A DNA stretch of 64,000 nt from Novosphingobium jiangmenense (GTDB lineage Bacteria > Pseudomonadota > Alphaproteobacteria > Sphingomonadales > Sphingomonadaceae): the NCBI RefSeq assembly GCF_015694345.1, contig NZ_JADQDC010000008.1:62001-126000 (forward strand), in the 5' to 3' direction. This document shows positions 45,588 through 55,957 of this stretch, piece by piece (within the stretch, counting starts at the first letter, position 1; the number at the start of each line of letters is the position of its first letter). Made by a program: the position numbers and the translations under genes. The notes under the pieces are model-generated. The model searched no databases and had not been told where the DNA came from. It saw only the letters and a program-made list of their open reading frames with translations.

Positions 45588-47635
45588 CATTTACCGGTCA
45601 ATTCCTTGAGCAGCGCCGGCGCAGGGTAGATCACCGAAAGCGCATGGCTGATTGCCGCCGTGCTGACCACGACCGTGCGGTTGACTTCGCCCTGATAGCC
45701 ATAATTGCCGCCGATCGAGTGGATGTTCCCGTCAAACGCCGCGCCAATCACGCTACCGTCGCGGTCGATCACAGGCGAGCCCGAGTTGCCACCGATGATG
45801 TCGTTGGTAGTTACGAAATCGAATGGCAGCGACTTGTCGATCTTCGCTTCGTTGGCCGTGAACGCGCTCGCCAGATTGAACGGCTCGGCCCCGGTTGCTC
45901 GCTCGAATGCGCCGCCGATCGTCGTGACCGGAGCCACGTCCTGCCCGCGCTCCTTCCAGCCCTGCACCTTGCCGTAGCTGATGCGCAGCGTGAACGTGGC
46001 GTCGGGGTAAACGCTGTCGCCATAGGCCATGAAGCGCGCATCTGCCAAACGCGCTCCCGCCGCAGCCAGCGGTCCGGCATAGCGCTCGTCAACCAGCTTC
46101 TTGAGTTCGCGTTCGCGCGCATCGATCCTGCGGGCGTATTGGATCAGCGGGTCGGTCGAAGCCGCAATCGCCTTGCTTCCGCCCTCCCACAGTGCCTTGC
46201 GCACCGCCGGATCAGCCAGCGTCGTGCCACCGACAAGCCGCTCGGCCAGCGCCTCTGGTGACTCCTTGCCGAGCAGCAACTTTGTATCTGCATCGTCCGC
46301 CCCCAGATACTCCCGCGCCTTCGACAGGCTCCAAGCCAGCTCCAGTTGCTCCATCCATGGATAGACCGGCGCTTCATCAAGCAGTGTCTTGGCTGTCAGG
46401 TCGAGACTGCTGTCGCGGAACTCCGGCAGGCGGTCGGCGTTAGGCTTCTCCCGCTCCGCCGCGGCCTGCACCAGAGTCATGGCCTGCTCGATAAGTGTCG
46501 AGCGGGGCACGATAAAGCGCCAGGGGATATATACGTCGCGATAGGCCAGGACCGCTTTCGCCGTGTCCGCCCAAGGATCGCCAATCCCCGGCTTGCCCAG
46601 CGTCTTCGCCTTCAGATCCGCTTCGGCATCACCGAGCATCTTGAGAAAAGCCGGATCGTTCAAAGCCTTCTGCCGCCCGATATAGACCTTCAGGCTGTTC
46701 TCGATCCCAAACAGTTCGTCCGCCCCCTCACGCTTCTGCTGCGGACTCTTCTCCATCGCGGAAATCAGGCGGCCGCGCAGTTCGGACAGGATGGTCGTTG
46801 TGAGGGGAAGTCCAACTTCGCGCTGGAACGCGATCTGGTCCGACGTGAAGAGACGTTGCGTCGACCCCGGGTTGCCTACCACGAAAGTCGCTTCGCCTAC
46901 CGTCGGCCCCCGAGAGTTCCATGAGAGATGGGTGGGAGTTGGAACTGGCTTGCCGTTCTCGTAGGCGCGCAGGAAAGCGGCATCGAGAGCGTAGCGCGGA
47001 TAGTTGAAATTGTCCGGATCGCCGCCGAAGAATGCCGCCTGGAACTGCGGGGCCCACGCCAGCCGCACATCTGAATACTTGCGGTAGGTATAGAGCTTGT
47101 ACTGCCCGCCGCCGAACAGAGTGACCACCTCGCAGCGGGTGGTCTTGTCGTCCTTGCAGCCGTCCTTCTCGATCCGCGCCACCTCGGCATCGCGCGCCTT
47201 GACCAGTGCCTCGCCGGTCGCAGAGCCGATCGCCGCCTTGACCCGCGCGGTCACGTCGGAGATTCCGGTGACGACCTCCGCCTGCTGCCCCGGGCACTTC
47301 AGTTCCTCCTCGCGCCGGGCTGGTACGAAGCCATCCTTGAGCAGGTCGCGCTGGTCGGTCGAATTGTCCTGCGCGCATTCGACAACACAGTGGTGGTTGG
47401 TCAAGATCAGGCCATCGGGTGAGACGAAGCTGGCCGAACAGCCCCCGGTAAGACGCACAGCCGCGGCCTGCACGCGCCGGAGCCATTTGGCATCGGGCGC
47501 CCAGCCATAGTCCTTCTGCATTTTCGCAGTCGGGAATGCATCGAAGGTCCACATGCCTTCGTCTGCCAATGCTTGCGAAGAATGAAGTGACAGCGCCAGC
47601 AGCGCGGCAGAGGCGGCGAGACGGAATTTGGCCAT
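45587..47635 (-). CDS. S46-family serine peptidase (dipeptidyl peptidase type)
   Basis: The 682-residue protein has a signal peptide (LAASAALLALSLHSSQALA-DEGMWTFD). LILTNHHCVVE holds the catalytic His and GGNSGSPVID holds the catalytic Ser. The N-terminal EGMWxxD motif and the LDAAFLR region are those of DPP7/DPP11. Family members remove dipeptides from the N-terminus of peptides in the periplasm or at the cell surface. Specificity (hydrophobic or acidic) cannot be decided here. Confidence 0.92.
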   Translation of the reverse strand: MAKFRLAASAALLALSLHSSQALADEGMWTFDAFPTAKMQKDYGWAPDAKWLRRVQAAAVRLTGGCSASFVSPDGLILTNHHCVVECAQDNSTDQRDLLKDGFVPARREEELKCPGQQAEVVTGISDVTARVKAAIGSATGEALVKARDAEVARIEKDGCKDDKTTRCEVVTLFGGGQYKLYTYRKYSDVRLAWAPQFQAAFFGGDPDNFNYPRYALDAAFLRAYENGKPVPTPTHLSWNSRGPTVGEATFVVGNPGSTQRLFTSDQIAFQREVGLPLTTTILSELRGRLISAMEKSPQQKREGADELFGIENSLKVYIGRQKALNDPAFLKMLGDAEADLKAKTLGKPGIGDPWADTAKAVLAYRDVYIPWRFIVPRSTLIEQAMTLVQAAAEREKPNADRLPEFRDSSLDLTAKTLLDEAPVYPWMEQLELAWSLSKAREYLGADDADTKLLLGKESPEALAERLVGGTTLADPAVRKALWEGGSKAIAASTDPLIQYARRIDARERELKKLVDERYAGPLAAAGARLADARFMAYGDSVYPDATFTLRISYGKVQGWKERGQDVAPVTTIGGAFERATGAEPFNLASAFTANEAKIDKSLPFDFVTTNDIIGGNSGSPVIDRDGSVIGAAFDGNIHSIGGNYGYQGEVNRTVVVSTAAISHALSVIYPAPALLKELTGK

Positions 47636-47772
47636 GACACCCAGTCCTGAAAGTTACATCTGCAATCGCATTGACCATGGCACGCGGTCGCATGGTTTTA
47701 AAGTGACAATGTTACATGCCATCTGCACCAATTAATCCTTGCGACAGCTTCGGCTTCGCATAACCTGTGGCC

Positions 47773-49047
47773 ATGTGGCTGCTAGACCAGATGCTCAAGA
47801 GGCTGATCCGCAAGGGTAAGCTCATCGTTATCGACCATGACGGCAAGGAGTACACCTATGGCGAGCCGTCAGCCCCTCCGCTGAAGATCCGCTTCACCGA
47901 CAAGGGCGCGGCGATGCATGTCGCCAAGGATCCGCGCGTCGGCGCAGGCGAGGCCTACATGGACGGACGCATGGTGATTGAACCGCCGCACGATGTGCGC
48001 GATTTCGTCCTGTTCGTGATGGGCAATGCCAGCAGCGCCGGCGGGATCGACCGCAAGGGACCGGTCCGCAAGGCGTTGTCCAAGGTCGTCTCGCGGCTTG
48101 ACCAGATCAACCAGCGCGCGCAGGCCTCGAAGAACGTCGTTCACCACTACGATCTCACGCGTCAGTTCTACGAGCTGTTCCTCGACGAGGACCGGCAATA
48201 CACGATGGCCTACTTCCGCGATCCGGCGAACACGCTGGAACGCGCGCAAGTCGACAAGAAGGCGCTGATTGCTTCGAAGCTCCGGCTTGAGCCCGGTCGC
48301 GCTGAAGGCATGCGCGTGCTAGACATCGGCTGCGGCTGGGGCGGCCTTGCGCTCTACCTCAATCGCCACTTCGGCTGCGAAGTATTGGGCGTCAGCCTCG
48401 CCCCGGACCAGATCAGGTTTGCGCAGGAGCGGGCCGAGGAAGCCGGCGTGGCCGACAAGGTCAAGTTCCAGCTGATCGACTACCGCGACGTGCAGGGCCA
48501 GTTCGACCGCATCACCAGCGTCGGCATGATAGAGCATGTCGGCGCGCCAAACTTCGGCGAATACTTCGCCAAGACCAACGAACTGCTCGATCCGGACGGG
48601 ATCATGCTGACCCACACGATCGGCCGCAAGGGCGCACCGGGCACGACCGACAAGTGGACGCGCAAGTACATCTTCCCGGGCGGCTACATCCCGGCGATGA
48701 GCGAACTGGTTTCGGCGCTGGAAAAGACCGGCTGGGAAGTCGGCGACATCGAGGTGCTGCGCTATCACTACGCCTATACCCTCGCCGAGTGGTATCGCCG
48801 CGCCACGATGCACCGCGACGAGATCGTCGCGCTCTATGACGAGCGCCTGTTCCGCATGTGGCAGTTCTACCTCGCCGGTGCCGAACAGAGCTTCCGCCAC
48901 GGCGGCATGGTCAACTTCCACATCCAGAGCGTGAAGCGCCGCAGCGCCCTGCCGATGACGCGCGACTACATGCAGCAGGAGTGGTCACGGCTGGCCGCGC
49001 TCGACGAGGCGCCGGAGTGGCATCTGGAGCGCAAGGCGGCAGAGTAG
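47773..49047 (+). CDS. cfa: Cyclopropane-fatty-acyl-phospholipid synthase
   Basis: This 424-residue SAM-dependent enzyme converts double bonds in membrane lipids to cyclopropane rings. The SAM motif is LDIGCGWGGLALYL. SVGMIEHVGAPNFGEYF holds the catalytic-centre residues, and HTIGRKG with FPGGYIPAMSE follows. The N-terminal domain is of normal size. The ATG at 47773 is chosen although no strong ribosome site is seen; an in-frame GTG lies 6 bp before it. Related methyltransferases exist, so a different lipid product is possible. Confidence 0.88.
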   Translation: MWLLDQMLKRLIRKGKLIVIDHDGKEYTYGEPSAPPLKIRFTDKGAAMHVAKDPRVGAGEAYMDGRMVIEPPHDVRDFVLFVMGNASSAGGIDRKGPVRKALSKVVSRLDQINQRAQASKNVVHHYDLTRQFYELFLDEDRQYTMAYFRDPANTLERAQVDKKALIASKLRLEPGRAEGMRVLDIGCGWGGLALYLNRHFGCEVLGVSLAPDQIRFAQERAEEAGVADKVKFQLIDYRDVQGQFDRITSVGMIEHVGAPNFGEYFAKTNELLDPDGIMLTHTIGRKGAPGTTDKWTRKYIFPGGYIPAMSELVSALEKTGWEVGDIEVLRYHYAYTLAEWYRRATMHRDEIVALYDERLFRMWQFYLAGAEQSFRHGGMVNFHIQSVKRRSALPMTRDYMQQEWSRLAALDEAPEWHLERKAAE

Positions 49048-49114
49048 GCGCGAAAGCGTCAAGCAATGGCGATTGCGCAGGTCGCCCAAATCGAGTGAAC
49101 TGCCCCTCATAAAC

Positions 49115-49121
49115 GGAGAGG
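49115..49121 (+). promoter_or_regulatory. Ribosome binding site deciding a TTG start
   Basis: GGAGAGG lies 7 bp before the TTG at 49129. No ATG or GTG in the frame lies closer, and the TTG gives the normal N-terminus for this family. Confidence 0.65.
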
Positions 49122-49128
49122 ACATCGC

Positions 49129-50646
49129 TTGAGCTGGGAACCCGAAATCGAGGAACTGCGCCGCCGCGAGGTGCTGGCCGAGCAAATGGGTGGCGCCGAA
49201 AAGGTCGCCCGCCAGCATAGCCGGGGCAAGCTCGATGCCCGCGCGCGCATCGCCGGGCTGGTCGATGCCGGGTCGTTCCGCGAGATCGGCAAGATCGCCG
49301 GCAAGGGCTCTTACGGACCGGACGGCGAACTGCTCGATCTCGCCCCCTCCAACCTGATCTTCGGCCGCGGCAACATCGAAGGGCGCCCTGTCGTCGCCTC
49401 GGCGGATGACTTCACCGTGCGCGGCGGAGCGGCAGACGCTGCCATCGCCCGCAAGTTCATCCAGTGCGAGCAGATGGCGCACACGCTGAAGATTCCACTG
49501 ATCCGGATGATCGACGGTACCGGTGGTGGTGGCTCGGTGCGGACGCTGGAAGACATCGGCGCAACCTATGTTCCGGCAACGCCCGGCTGGGGCCATGTCG
49601 TCAAGAACCTCGAGTCCGTACCCGTCGTCGCTCTATCGCTCGGCCCGACCGCAGGCCTTGGCGCTGCCCGCGTCGTTGCCAGCCACTACTCGATCATGGT
49701 CAAGGGCCTCTCTCAGCTCTTCGCCGCAGGCCCGGCAGTCGTTTCCGCCATCGGCGAGGATCGCAGCAAGGAAGAGCTTGGCGGCAGTGCCATCCACACC
49801 CGCAACGGCGTCGTCGACGAGGAAGTTGCCAGCGAAGCCGAAGCCTTTGCCCGAGCCCGCCGCTTTCTGTCCTACCTGCCAAGCCACATCGGCGCCCCTG
49901 CCCCTCGCGCTGCTGCAACAGACCCGTCAGAACGGCGCGAGGACTTGCTGATCGGCCTGGTCCCGCGCGAGGCAAAGCAGGTCTATTCGATGCGCCGTCT
50001 GCTCGACGCCGTGGTCGACAAGGGCTCGTTGTTCGAGATGGGCCGCCTGTGGGGCCGAGCCGTGATCACCGCATTTGCCCGGCTGGACGGCTGGCCCGTG
50101 GCGGTCCTCGCCAGCGACCCCAGCTATCTAGGCGGATCATGGGATGCGCGCAGCAGCGAGAAGGCCGAACGTTTCATCAAGCTGGCGGACCAGTTCCGCC
50201 TGCCTGTTGTCCATCTGGTCGACAACCCCGGCTTCATGATCGGCCACACCGCCGAGAGCACCGGTACGATCCGCTATGGCGTGCAGGCGATGAATGCGAT
50301 CTACAAGGCAACCGTGCCGCTCTGCTCGGTCATCATCCGCCGCGCCTATGGCATTGCCGGCAGCGCGATGAGCAACGCGGAGAGCTTCCAGTATCGCTTT
50401 GCCTGGCCATCGGGCGATTGGGGCAGCCTGCCGATCGAAGGCGGCATCGAAGTGGCCTACAAGTCCGATATCGAGGCGGCCGAGGACCCGGCGGCGCACC
50501 TCGAAAGCATCCGCGACCGGTTGAACCGCGTGCGCTCCCCCTTCCGCACCGCCGAGCGTTTCGGCGTGGAAGACATTATCGATCCACGCGACACCCGCCC
50601 ACTCCTGTGCGAGTTCGCCGATCTGGCTTGGCGGACCCTGCCCTGA
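49129..50646 (+). CDS. Acyl-CoA carboxylase carboxyltransferase subunit
   Basis: This 505-residue protein has both crotonase-fold halves of biotin-dependent carboxyltransferases. The N half carries MIDGTGGGGSVRTLEDIG and GATYVPA. The C half carries FGRGNIEG-like and LVDNPGFMIGHTAE oxyanion loops. It belongs to the propionyl-, methylcrotonyl- or geranyl-CoA carboxylase beta group, but the substrate is not resolved. No biotin carboxylase or biotin-carrier subunit lies adjacent, which is unusual. The start is TTG. Confidence 0.82.
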   Translation: MSWEPEIEELRRREVLAEQMGGAEKVARQHSRGKLDARARIAGLVDAGSFREIGKIAGKGSYGPDGELLDLAPSNLIFGRGNIEGRPVVASADDFTVRGGAADAAIARKFIQCEQMAHTLKIPLIRMIDGTGGGGSVRTLEDIGATYVPATPGWGHVVKNLESVPVVALSLGPTAGLGAARVVASHYSIMVKGLSQLFAAGPAVVSAIGEDRSKEELGGSAIHTRNGVVDEEVASEAEAFARARRFLSYLPSHIGAPAPRAAATDPSERREDLLIGLVPREAKQVYSMRRLLDAVVDKGSLFEMGRLWGRAVITAFARLDGWPVAVLASDPSYLGGSWDARSSEKAERFIKLADQFRLPVVHLVDNPGFMIGHTAESTGTIRYGVQAMNAIYKATVPLCSVIIRRAYGIAGSAMSNAESFQYRFAWPSGDWGSLPIEGGIEVAYKSDIEAAEDPAAHLESIRDRLNRVRSPFRTAERFGVEDIIDPRDTRPLLCEFADLAWRTLP

Positions 50647-50760
50647 ACCATCAGGTGAAATCTGCCACCCGGCAATGGAATGAAACGCGCCGAGGCGTTG
50701 CCATCGACAAGGCACTTCGTTAGCAAGACTAACGAACAAATCTCAGCAGGGTGCCTTCCG

Positions 50761-52113
50761 ATGACCGCTCCTACCGCAGCCGATCTCTCCGCCGACATCC
50801 AGCGCGTCTTTGCGCTCCAGCAGGCGCACATGTGGGAAGCAAAGGCCTCCAGCGCCGATGTGCGCAAGGAAAAGCTCGCCCGCCTCAAGACTGCGGTCGA
50901 GTCCCACGCCGACGACATCGTCGCCGCCGTGCTGGAAGACACGCGCAAGCCGGTCGGTGAAATCCGCGTGACCGAGGTTCTCAACGTTACGGCCAACATC
51001 CAGCGCAATATCGACAATCTCGAAGAGTGGATGAAGCCGGTCGAGGTCCAGACGTCGATGAACCCGGCCGATCGCGCTGAAATCCGCTACGAGGCGCGTG
51101 GCGTGTGCCTGATCCTCGGGCCGTGGAATTTTCCGCTGGGCCTCGCACTTGGCCCGGTCGCCGCTGCCGTTGCGGCGGGCAACACCTGCATGGTCAAGCT
51201 GACCGACTTGTGCCCGGCCACCGCGAAGATCGCCTCGGTAATCATCAAGGAAGCCTTCGACGAAAAGGACGTGGCCCTGTTCGAAGGCGATGTTTCGGTG
51301 GCGACCGCGCTGCTCGATCTGCCTTTCCACCACATCTTCTTCACCGGCAGCCCCCGCGTCGGCAAGATCGTGATGGCTGCTGCGGCCAAGCACCTGACCA
51401 CGGTGACGCTGGAGCTTGGCGGCAAGTCTCCGGTGATCGTCGACGACAGCGCCGACATCGACCAGATCGCCGCGCAGCTTGCCGCCGCCAAGCAGTTCAA
51501 CGGCGGACAGGCCTGCATCAGCCCGGACTACGTGTTCGTGAAGGAAGACAAGAAGGCGGCGCTGGTCGAGGGCTTCAAGGCAAACGTCGAGAAGAACCTC
51601 TATGACGAAAGCGGCGCGCTGAAGAAGGACGGCATCGCGCAGGTGGTCAACAAGGCGAACTTCGACCGGGTGAAGGCGATGTTCGATGATGCCGTTGCCA
51701 AGGGCGCTACGGTGGCCGTGGGTGGCACCTTCGAGGCGGACGACCTCACCGTCCATCCCACGATGCTGACCGACGTCACCCCGCAGATGACGATCCTGCA
51801 GGACGAGATCTTCGCCCCGGTGATCCCGGTGATGACCTACGACACGCTCGATCAGGCCATCGGCTACATCGAAGCCCGCGACAAGCCGTTGGCGCTCTAC
51901 GTCTACAGCAAGAACGAGGCGAACGTGGAGAAGGTCCTCGCCCGCACCTCGTCAGGCGGCGTGACGGTGAATGGCGTGTTCTCGCACTATCTCGAGAACA
52001 ACCTGCCGTTCGGCGGCGTCAACACCAGCGGCATGGGCAGCTATCACGGCGTGTTCGGCTTCAAGTGCTTCAGCCACGAACGCGCGATCTACCGGCACAC
52101 GCAGAGCGTCTAA
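50761..52113 (+). CDS. Aldehyde dehydrogenase family protein
   Basis: This 450-residue enzyme of class 3-like size oxidises an aldehyde to an acid with NAD(P)+. FFTGSPRVGKIV binds the cofactor, ELGGKSPVIV holds the general-base Glu, and NGGQACISPDY holds the catalytic Cys. The shorter length and sequence resemble coniferyl aldehyde dehydrogenase. Its stop overlaps the stop of the convergent acyltransferase gene. The ATG at 50761 gives MTAPTAADLSADIQ. Confidence 0.88.
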   Translation: MTAPTAADLSADIQRVFALQQAHMWEAKASSADVRKEKLARLKTAVESHADDIVAAVLEDTRKPVGEIRVTEVLNVTANIQRNIDNLEEWMKPVEVQTSMNPADRAEIRYEARGVCLILGPWNFPLGLALGPVAAAVAAGNTCMVKLTDLCPATAKIASVIIKEAFDEKDVALFEGDVSVATALLDLPFHHIFFTGSPRVGKIVMAAAAKHLTTVTLELGGKSPVIVDDSADIDQIAAQLAAAKQFNGGQACISPDYVFVKEDKKAALVEGFKANVEKNLYDESGALKKDGIAQVVNKANFDRVKAMFDDAVAKGATVAVGGTFEADDLTVHPTMLTDVTPQMTILQDEIFAPVIPVMTYDTLDQAIGYIEARDKPLALYVYSKNEANVEKVLARTSSGGVTVNGVFSHYLENNLPFGGVNTSGMGSYHGVFGFKCFSHERAIYRHTQSV

Positions 52114-53447
52114 AGCCTGCGGGCAAGCGTGTAGGCGGGGCCGAAGCCCACCAGCCCCGCCCCCACAAACGGCAAAGCCACGACCCAGATGCGCAGGCCG
52201 GTCACGCCTTCGGGGCTGGCGATGCTGATGGCGGCAGTCAGCGCGAGCCCGGCGCAGATCAGCGCGAGGCCAAGCAGCAGCCGCCAGTGCGCGACCTGGC
52301 GGGGCGCGCCCTTCCCCTCCGCGCTACCCATGCGCTCGAACGGCGAGAACAGGCCCAGCAAGGGGAACAGCGCCGCGATATAGACGGCGAACCAGACGGG
52401 GCGGGCCTGCCACCATGCGGCGCTGCCCGGAGCAACCTCCAGCCCCAGACCGCCGAGCAGCCATGCCGCCACCATCACCAGCACGAAGGCAGTGAGGTGC
52501 CAGAGATAGACGGTCATGATCATGCCGTTGAGCAGCACTGTCGCCGTCCAGAGCTTCGCGCCATCGAGCAGGCGCCGCATCTGCGGCTCGATCGCAAGGG
52601 CGAGGCCGGTCTGCGCGATTCCCAGCGCCAGCAGCGCGAGTGTGGGCGGCATGGAGTTGGACAGTTCCGATCCCGGCACGCCGATCATCGCCACCGGATA
52701 AGGGCCGTAGCGCACCAGCAGGGCGAGCGTTGCAAGTCCGGCCAGTCCCCAGCCCAGCGCGACCGCAGGCTTAGCGAAGCGGCCGTCGTTCCAGGCGTAG
52801 CCCAGCTGATGGACTGCCAGCCAGACGAACAGGAAGTTGGCGAAATTGATGTATGGGACGCCCCGGAACACCGCCAGATAATCGACAAGCACGGCACCAG
52901 CCACCAGCGCGAAGAACGACGCGAGCCCCCAGCGCCGCCAGGCAGCATGGCTCAACGGCACTAGCGCCGAAACCATCAGGTAGACTGCAAGGAACCACAC
53001 CGGGATCAGCGCCAGTTGCGCCGCCATCGAGACGACGCTGCGTTCGATCCCCACCATGGTCCCGGCAATGGCAATTGCGGACCAGACGAGAAACAGAGGC
53101 ATGACCGGGTTGATCAGCCGCTGCAGCCTTCCGCCGAACCAGTCGGAAAAGGTGCCGCCTTTGGCCTTGGTCGCCGCCCACGAGACGCCGTTGGAAAAAC
53201 CGCCGACGAGGAAGAACAGCGGCATGACCTGGAAGCCCCAAGTCAGCCACTGCGTCCACGGCAGGATGCCAAGCAGGTGCCCGCCGACCACCGCGCCGTC
53301 CTTCATGTAGGGTGCGGCGACGAGCCAGTGCCCGATCACCACCGCAAGGATCGACAGGGCGCGCAGGAAATCGACATAGCGATTGCGCTCCGGCGGCGCC
53401 TTTCCGGCCATTTCCGCCGCCCGCGCCCACATCCCGGCACCAGCCAT
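52110..53447 (-). CDS. Acyltransferase 3-family membrane protein
   Basis: The 445-residue protein has about ten hydrophobic helices. The N-terminal RYVDFLRALSILAVVIGHW carries the Arg and His of the acyltransferase 3 family, and FFLVGGFSN is in the next helix. It would O-acylate a glycan or another extracytoplasmic molecule. The target is unknown. The ATG at 53447 has GGGGGAG 7 bp upstream. Confidence 0.85.
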   Translation of the reverse strand: MAGAGMWARAAEMAGKAPPERNRYVDFLRALSILAVVIGHWLVAAPYMKDGAVVGGHLLGILPWTQWLTWGFQVMPLFFLVGGFSNGVSWAATKAKGGTFSDWFGGRLQRLINPVMPLFLVWSAIAIAGTMVGIERSVVSMAAQLALIPVWFLAVYLMVSALVPLSHAAWRRWGLASFFALVAGAVLVDYLAVFRGVPYINFANFLFVWLAVHQLGYAWNDGRFAKPAVALGWGLAGLATLALLVRYGPYPVAMIGVPGSELSNSMPPTLALLALGIAQTGLALAIEPQMRRLLDGAKLWTATVLLNGMIMTVYLWHLTAFVLVMVAAWLLGGLGLEVAPGSAAWWQARPVWFAVYIAALFPLLGLFSPFERMGSAEGKGAPRQVAHWRLLLGLALICAGLALTAAISIASPEGVTGLRIWVVALPFVGAGLVGFGPAYTLARRL

Positions 53448-53583
53448 TCCGTCTCCCCCGTCAACAGCCTTTGCCCCCGCAAGATCGTGGTTCGACGCAA
53501 AGTGTCAAGGCGCGGCTGGTCTGCGCGGTTCGGCTTATGCCCAAACCGCCTGGTTGCCCCTAGCCTGCCCGCACATCGCGAAT

Positions 53584-53588
53584 GGAGG
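53584..53588 (+). promoter_or_regulatory. Ribosome binding site favouring a TTG start
   Basis: GGAGG lies 5 bp before the TTG at 53594 and 8 bp before another at 53597. It overlaps an ATG at 53582, which would otherwise have no upstream site. Confidence 0.5.
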
Positions 53589-53593
53589 TGACA

Positions 53594-54577
53594 TTGTTGC
53601 GCAGCCTGAAAGCCCTGAACGGCCTGCTGGCCCTGCCCTTGCTGTTCGCAGGCGGCAAGGTGGGCGCCACGGAAATCCGCGTCCTGCCGATCAATGACCA
53701 TGTCATCGCCTTCTACGATGGCCGTCCTGCCGAAAATGCTGTCGATCTCGCCAAGGCGACATGGGCTGATCACGGCGCGAACTTCGTCGGCGTGGCGACT
53801 TATGCAATTGTCGATGGCTCGGAAGCGCTGGTCTATGACACCTACCCCAGCGTCGAGCAGGCCCGGCAAGTCCGAACCTGGCTGGAAAAGCGTGGCGTCA
53901 CCCATTTCATCGTCGCCAACAGCCACTGGCATCTCGATCACGTCGGTGGCAACGCGCTCTATGGTGACAGCACGATCATCGCCACTGACAAGGCCCGCGC
54001 CCAGTTGCTCAGGCACAAGGCGGCGATCGAGGATGGATCGCTGCAGGGACCGCCCGCGATCACGCCGTTCAAGGTGCCCGAAGTGGGGATCAGCCAGCCC
54101 ACCACGGTCAGCGTCGGTCGCTATACGGTGGAACTGCGTCCGGTGAACATCCACTCCGCCGATGGTCTGGTAGCTTGGCTGCCCCAGGACAAGCTGCTGC
54201 TGGCAGGCGATACGCTGGAAGACACGCTGACCTTCATCGCCGAACCTGAGAGCCTTGGCGAACAGTACCGCAACCTTGGCACGATGAAGGCCTGGGGTCC
54301 TACCGGCATCCTGCCCAATCACGGCGACCCCGCAATCATCGCGAAAGGCGGCTACACGACGGCCCTGATCGAAATGACCCGGCACTACATCCGCGCCATG
54401 GTCGAACACGCCCACGACAAGGACTTCGCCACGCAATCCATCGAACGTTTCATCCCGGCAGAGCTGAAAGCCGGTACCGTAAGCGTATGGTGGGCCTACC
54501 GCGAGGCGCATCATGAGAATCTCGAGAAGGTCGCAGCCTTCTACAAGGACAAGCCGCTACCACGCTTCGATCCCTGA
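53594..54577 (+). CDS. Exported metallo-beta-lactamase-fold hydrolase
   Basis: The roughly 327-residue protein has a signal peptide (LLRSLKALNGLLALPLLFAGGKVGA). The zinc motif SHWHLDHVGG (HxHxDH) is clear. A later NIHSADG supplies another His and LAGDTLED a bridging Asp. The substrate is not predictable: the fold covers lactamases, lactonases, sulfatases and others. The TTG start at 53594 is chosen because of the GGAGG. The ATG at 53582 is the alternative. Confidence 0.78.
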   Translation: MLRSLKALNGLLALPLLFAGGKVGATEIRVLPINDHVIAFYDGRPAENAVDLAKATWADHGANFVGVATYAIVDGSEALVYDTYPSVEQARQVRTWLEKRGVTHFIVANSHWHLDHVGGNALYGDSTIIATDKARAQLLRHKAAIEDGSLQGPPAITPFKVPEVGISQPTTVSVGRYTVELRPVNIHSADGLVAWLPQDKLLLAGDTLEDTLTFIAEPESLGEQYRNLGTMKAWGPTGILPNHGDPAIIAKGGYTTALIEMTRHYIRAMVEHAHDKDFATQSIERFIPAELKAGTVSVWWAYREAHHENLEKVAAFYKDKPLPRFDP

Positions 54578-54668
54578 CCGCAGGACAGACACATTCCGGC
54601 AAAACCTTGCACCCCTGCCCCCTCCCTGTTAGGCGCGCGGCGCGTATTTCACGGGAGTCGTAGCGCCC

Positions 54669-55883
54669 ATGTCCGATATCAAGAAGGTCGTCCTCGCCTA
54701 TTCCGGCGGCCTCGACACCTCCGTCATCCTCAAGTGGCTGCAGGTCACCTACAACTGCGAAGTGGTGACCTTCACCGCCGACCTCGGCCAGGGCGAGGAG
54801 CTCGAGCCTGCGCGCGCCAAGGCCAAGCTGATGGGCGTGCCCGACCAGAACATCTACATCGACGACCTGCGCGAGGAATTCGTGCGCGACTTCGTCTTCC
54901 CGATGATGCGCGCCAACGCGCGCTACGAGGGCGACTACCTGCTCGGCACTTCGATCGCCCGCCCGCTCATCTCGAAGCGCCTGATCGAGATCGCGCGTGA
55001 AACCGGCGCCGATGCCGTCGCCCATGGCGCGACCGGCAAGGGCAACGACCAGGTCCGCTTCGAACTCTCGGCCTATGCGCTCGAACCGGGCATCAAGGTC
55101 ATCGCCCCGTGGCGCGAATGGGATCTCACCAGCCGCACCGCACTGATCGCCTGGGCTGAGGCCCACCAGATCCCGGTGCCCAAGGACAAGCGCGGCGAAA
55201 GCCCGTTCTCGACCGACGCCAACCTCCTCCACACCTCGTCCGAGGGCAAGGTGCTGGAAGATCCGTGGCAGGAAACCCCGGATTACGTCTACTCGCGCAC
55301 GGTCAACCCGGAAGACGCGCCCGACCAGCCGGAATACATCACCATCGACTTCGAGAAGGGCGACGGCGTTGCCCTCAACGGTCAGGCGATGTCGCCCGCC
55401 ACGCTGCTCGCCGCCCTCAACGACCTTGGCCGCAAGCACGGCATCGGCCGGCTGGACCTCGTCGAGAACCGCTTCGTCGGCATGAAGAGCCGCGGCATGT
55501 ACGAGACGCCGGGCGGCGAAATCTATGCCCGCGCCCACCGCGGCATCGAAAGCATCACGCTCGATCGCGGCGCCGCGCACCTCAAGGACGAGCTCATGCC
55601 GAAGTATGCAGAGCTGATCTACAACGGCTTCTGGTTCAGCCCCGAACGTGAAATGCTGCAGGCGGCGATCGACCACAGCCAGGCCCGCGTCAACGGCACC
55701 GTCCGCCTGAAGCTCTACAAGGGCAGCGCCTCGGTCGTCGGTCGCAAGTCGCCCGACAGCCTCTACTCCGAACGCCACGTGACGTTCGAGGACGATGCGG
55801 GCGCGTACGACCAGAAGGATGCGGCTGGCTTCATCAAGCTGAACGCTCTGCGGTTGCGTCTTCTGGCGCAGCAGGGCCGCTGA
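54669..55883 (+). CDS. argG: Argininosuccinate synthase
   Basis: It joins citrulline and aspartate with ATP in arginine synthesis. The 404-residue protein has the P-loop-like [10 protein letters not shown] near residue 10. [13 protein letters not shown], the [13 protein letters not shown] region and [12 protein letters not shown] follow in usual order. The start has GGGAG upstream. No other arg gene is adjacent, and a terminator follows. Confidence 0.97.
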   Translation: MSDIKKVVLAYSGGLDTSVILKWLQVTYNCEVVTFTADLGQGEELEPARAKAKLMGVPDQNIYIDDLREEFVRDFVFPMMRANARYEGDYLLGTSIARPLISKRLIEIARETGADAVAHGATGKGNDQVRFELSAYALEPGIKVIAPWREWDLTSRTALIAWAEAHQIPVPKDKRGESPFSTDANLLHTSSEGKVLEDPWQETPDYVYSRTVNPEDAPDQPEYITIDFEKGDGVALNGQAMSPATLLAALNDLGRKHGIGRLDLVENRFVGMKSRGMYETPGGEIYARAHRGIESITLDRGAAHLKDELMPKYAELIYNGFWFSPEREMLQAAIDHSQARVNGTVRLKLYKGSASVVGRKSPDSLYSERHVTFEDDAGAYDQKDAAGFIKLNALRLRLLAQQGR

Positions 55884-55923
55884 AACCAGCGCTTCGGCGC
55901 TGCACAATAACTATCCACCGAAG

Positions 55924-55957
55924 AGTGCGGGGGCTGTGGATAACTCCCGCACTTTTT
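55924..55957 (+). terminator. Rho-independent terminator after argG
   Basis: AGTGCGGG (55924-55931) pairs perfectly with CCCGCACT (55946-55953), followed by a T-run to 55957. It lies 41 bp after the argG stop. Confidence 0.85.

Noticed and set aside
54450..55907. A 485-residue minus-strand frame opposite argG
   Set aside because: argG motifs are intact, and this frame is the antisense shadow.
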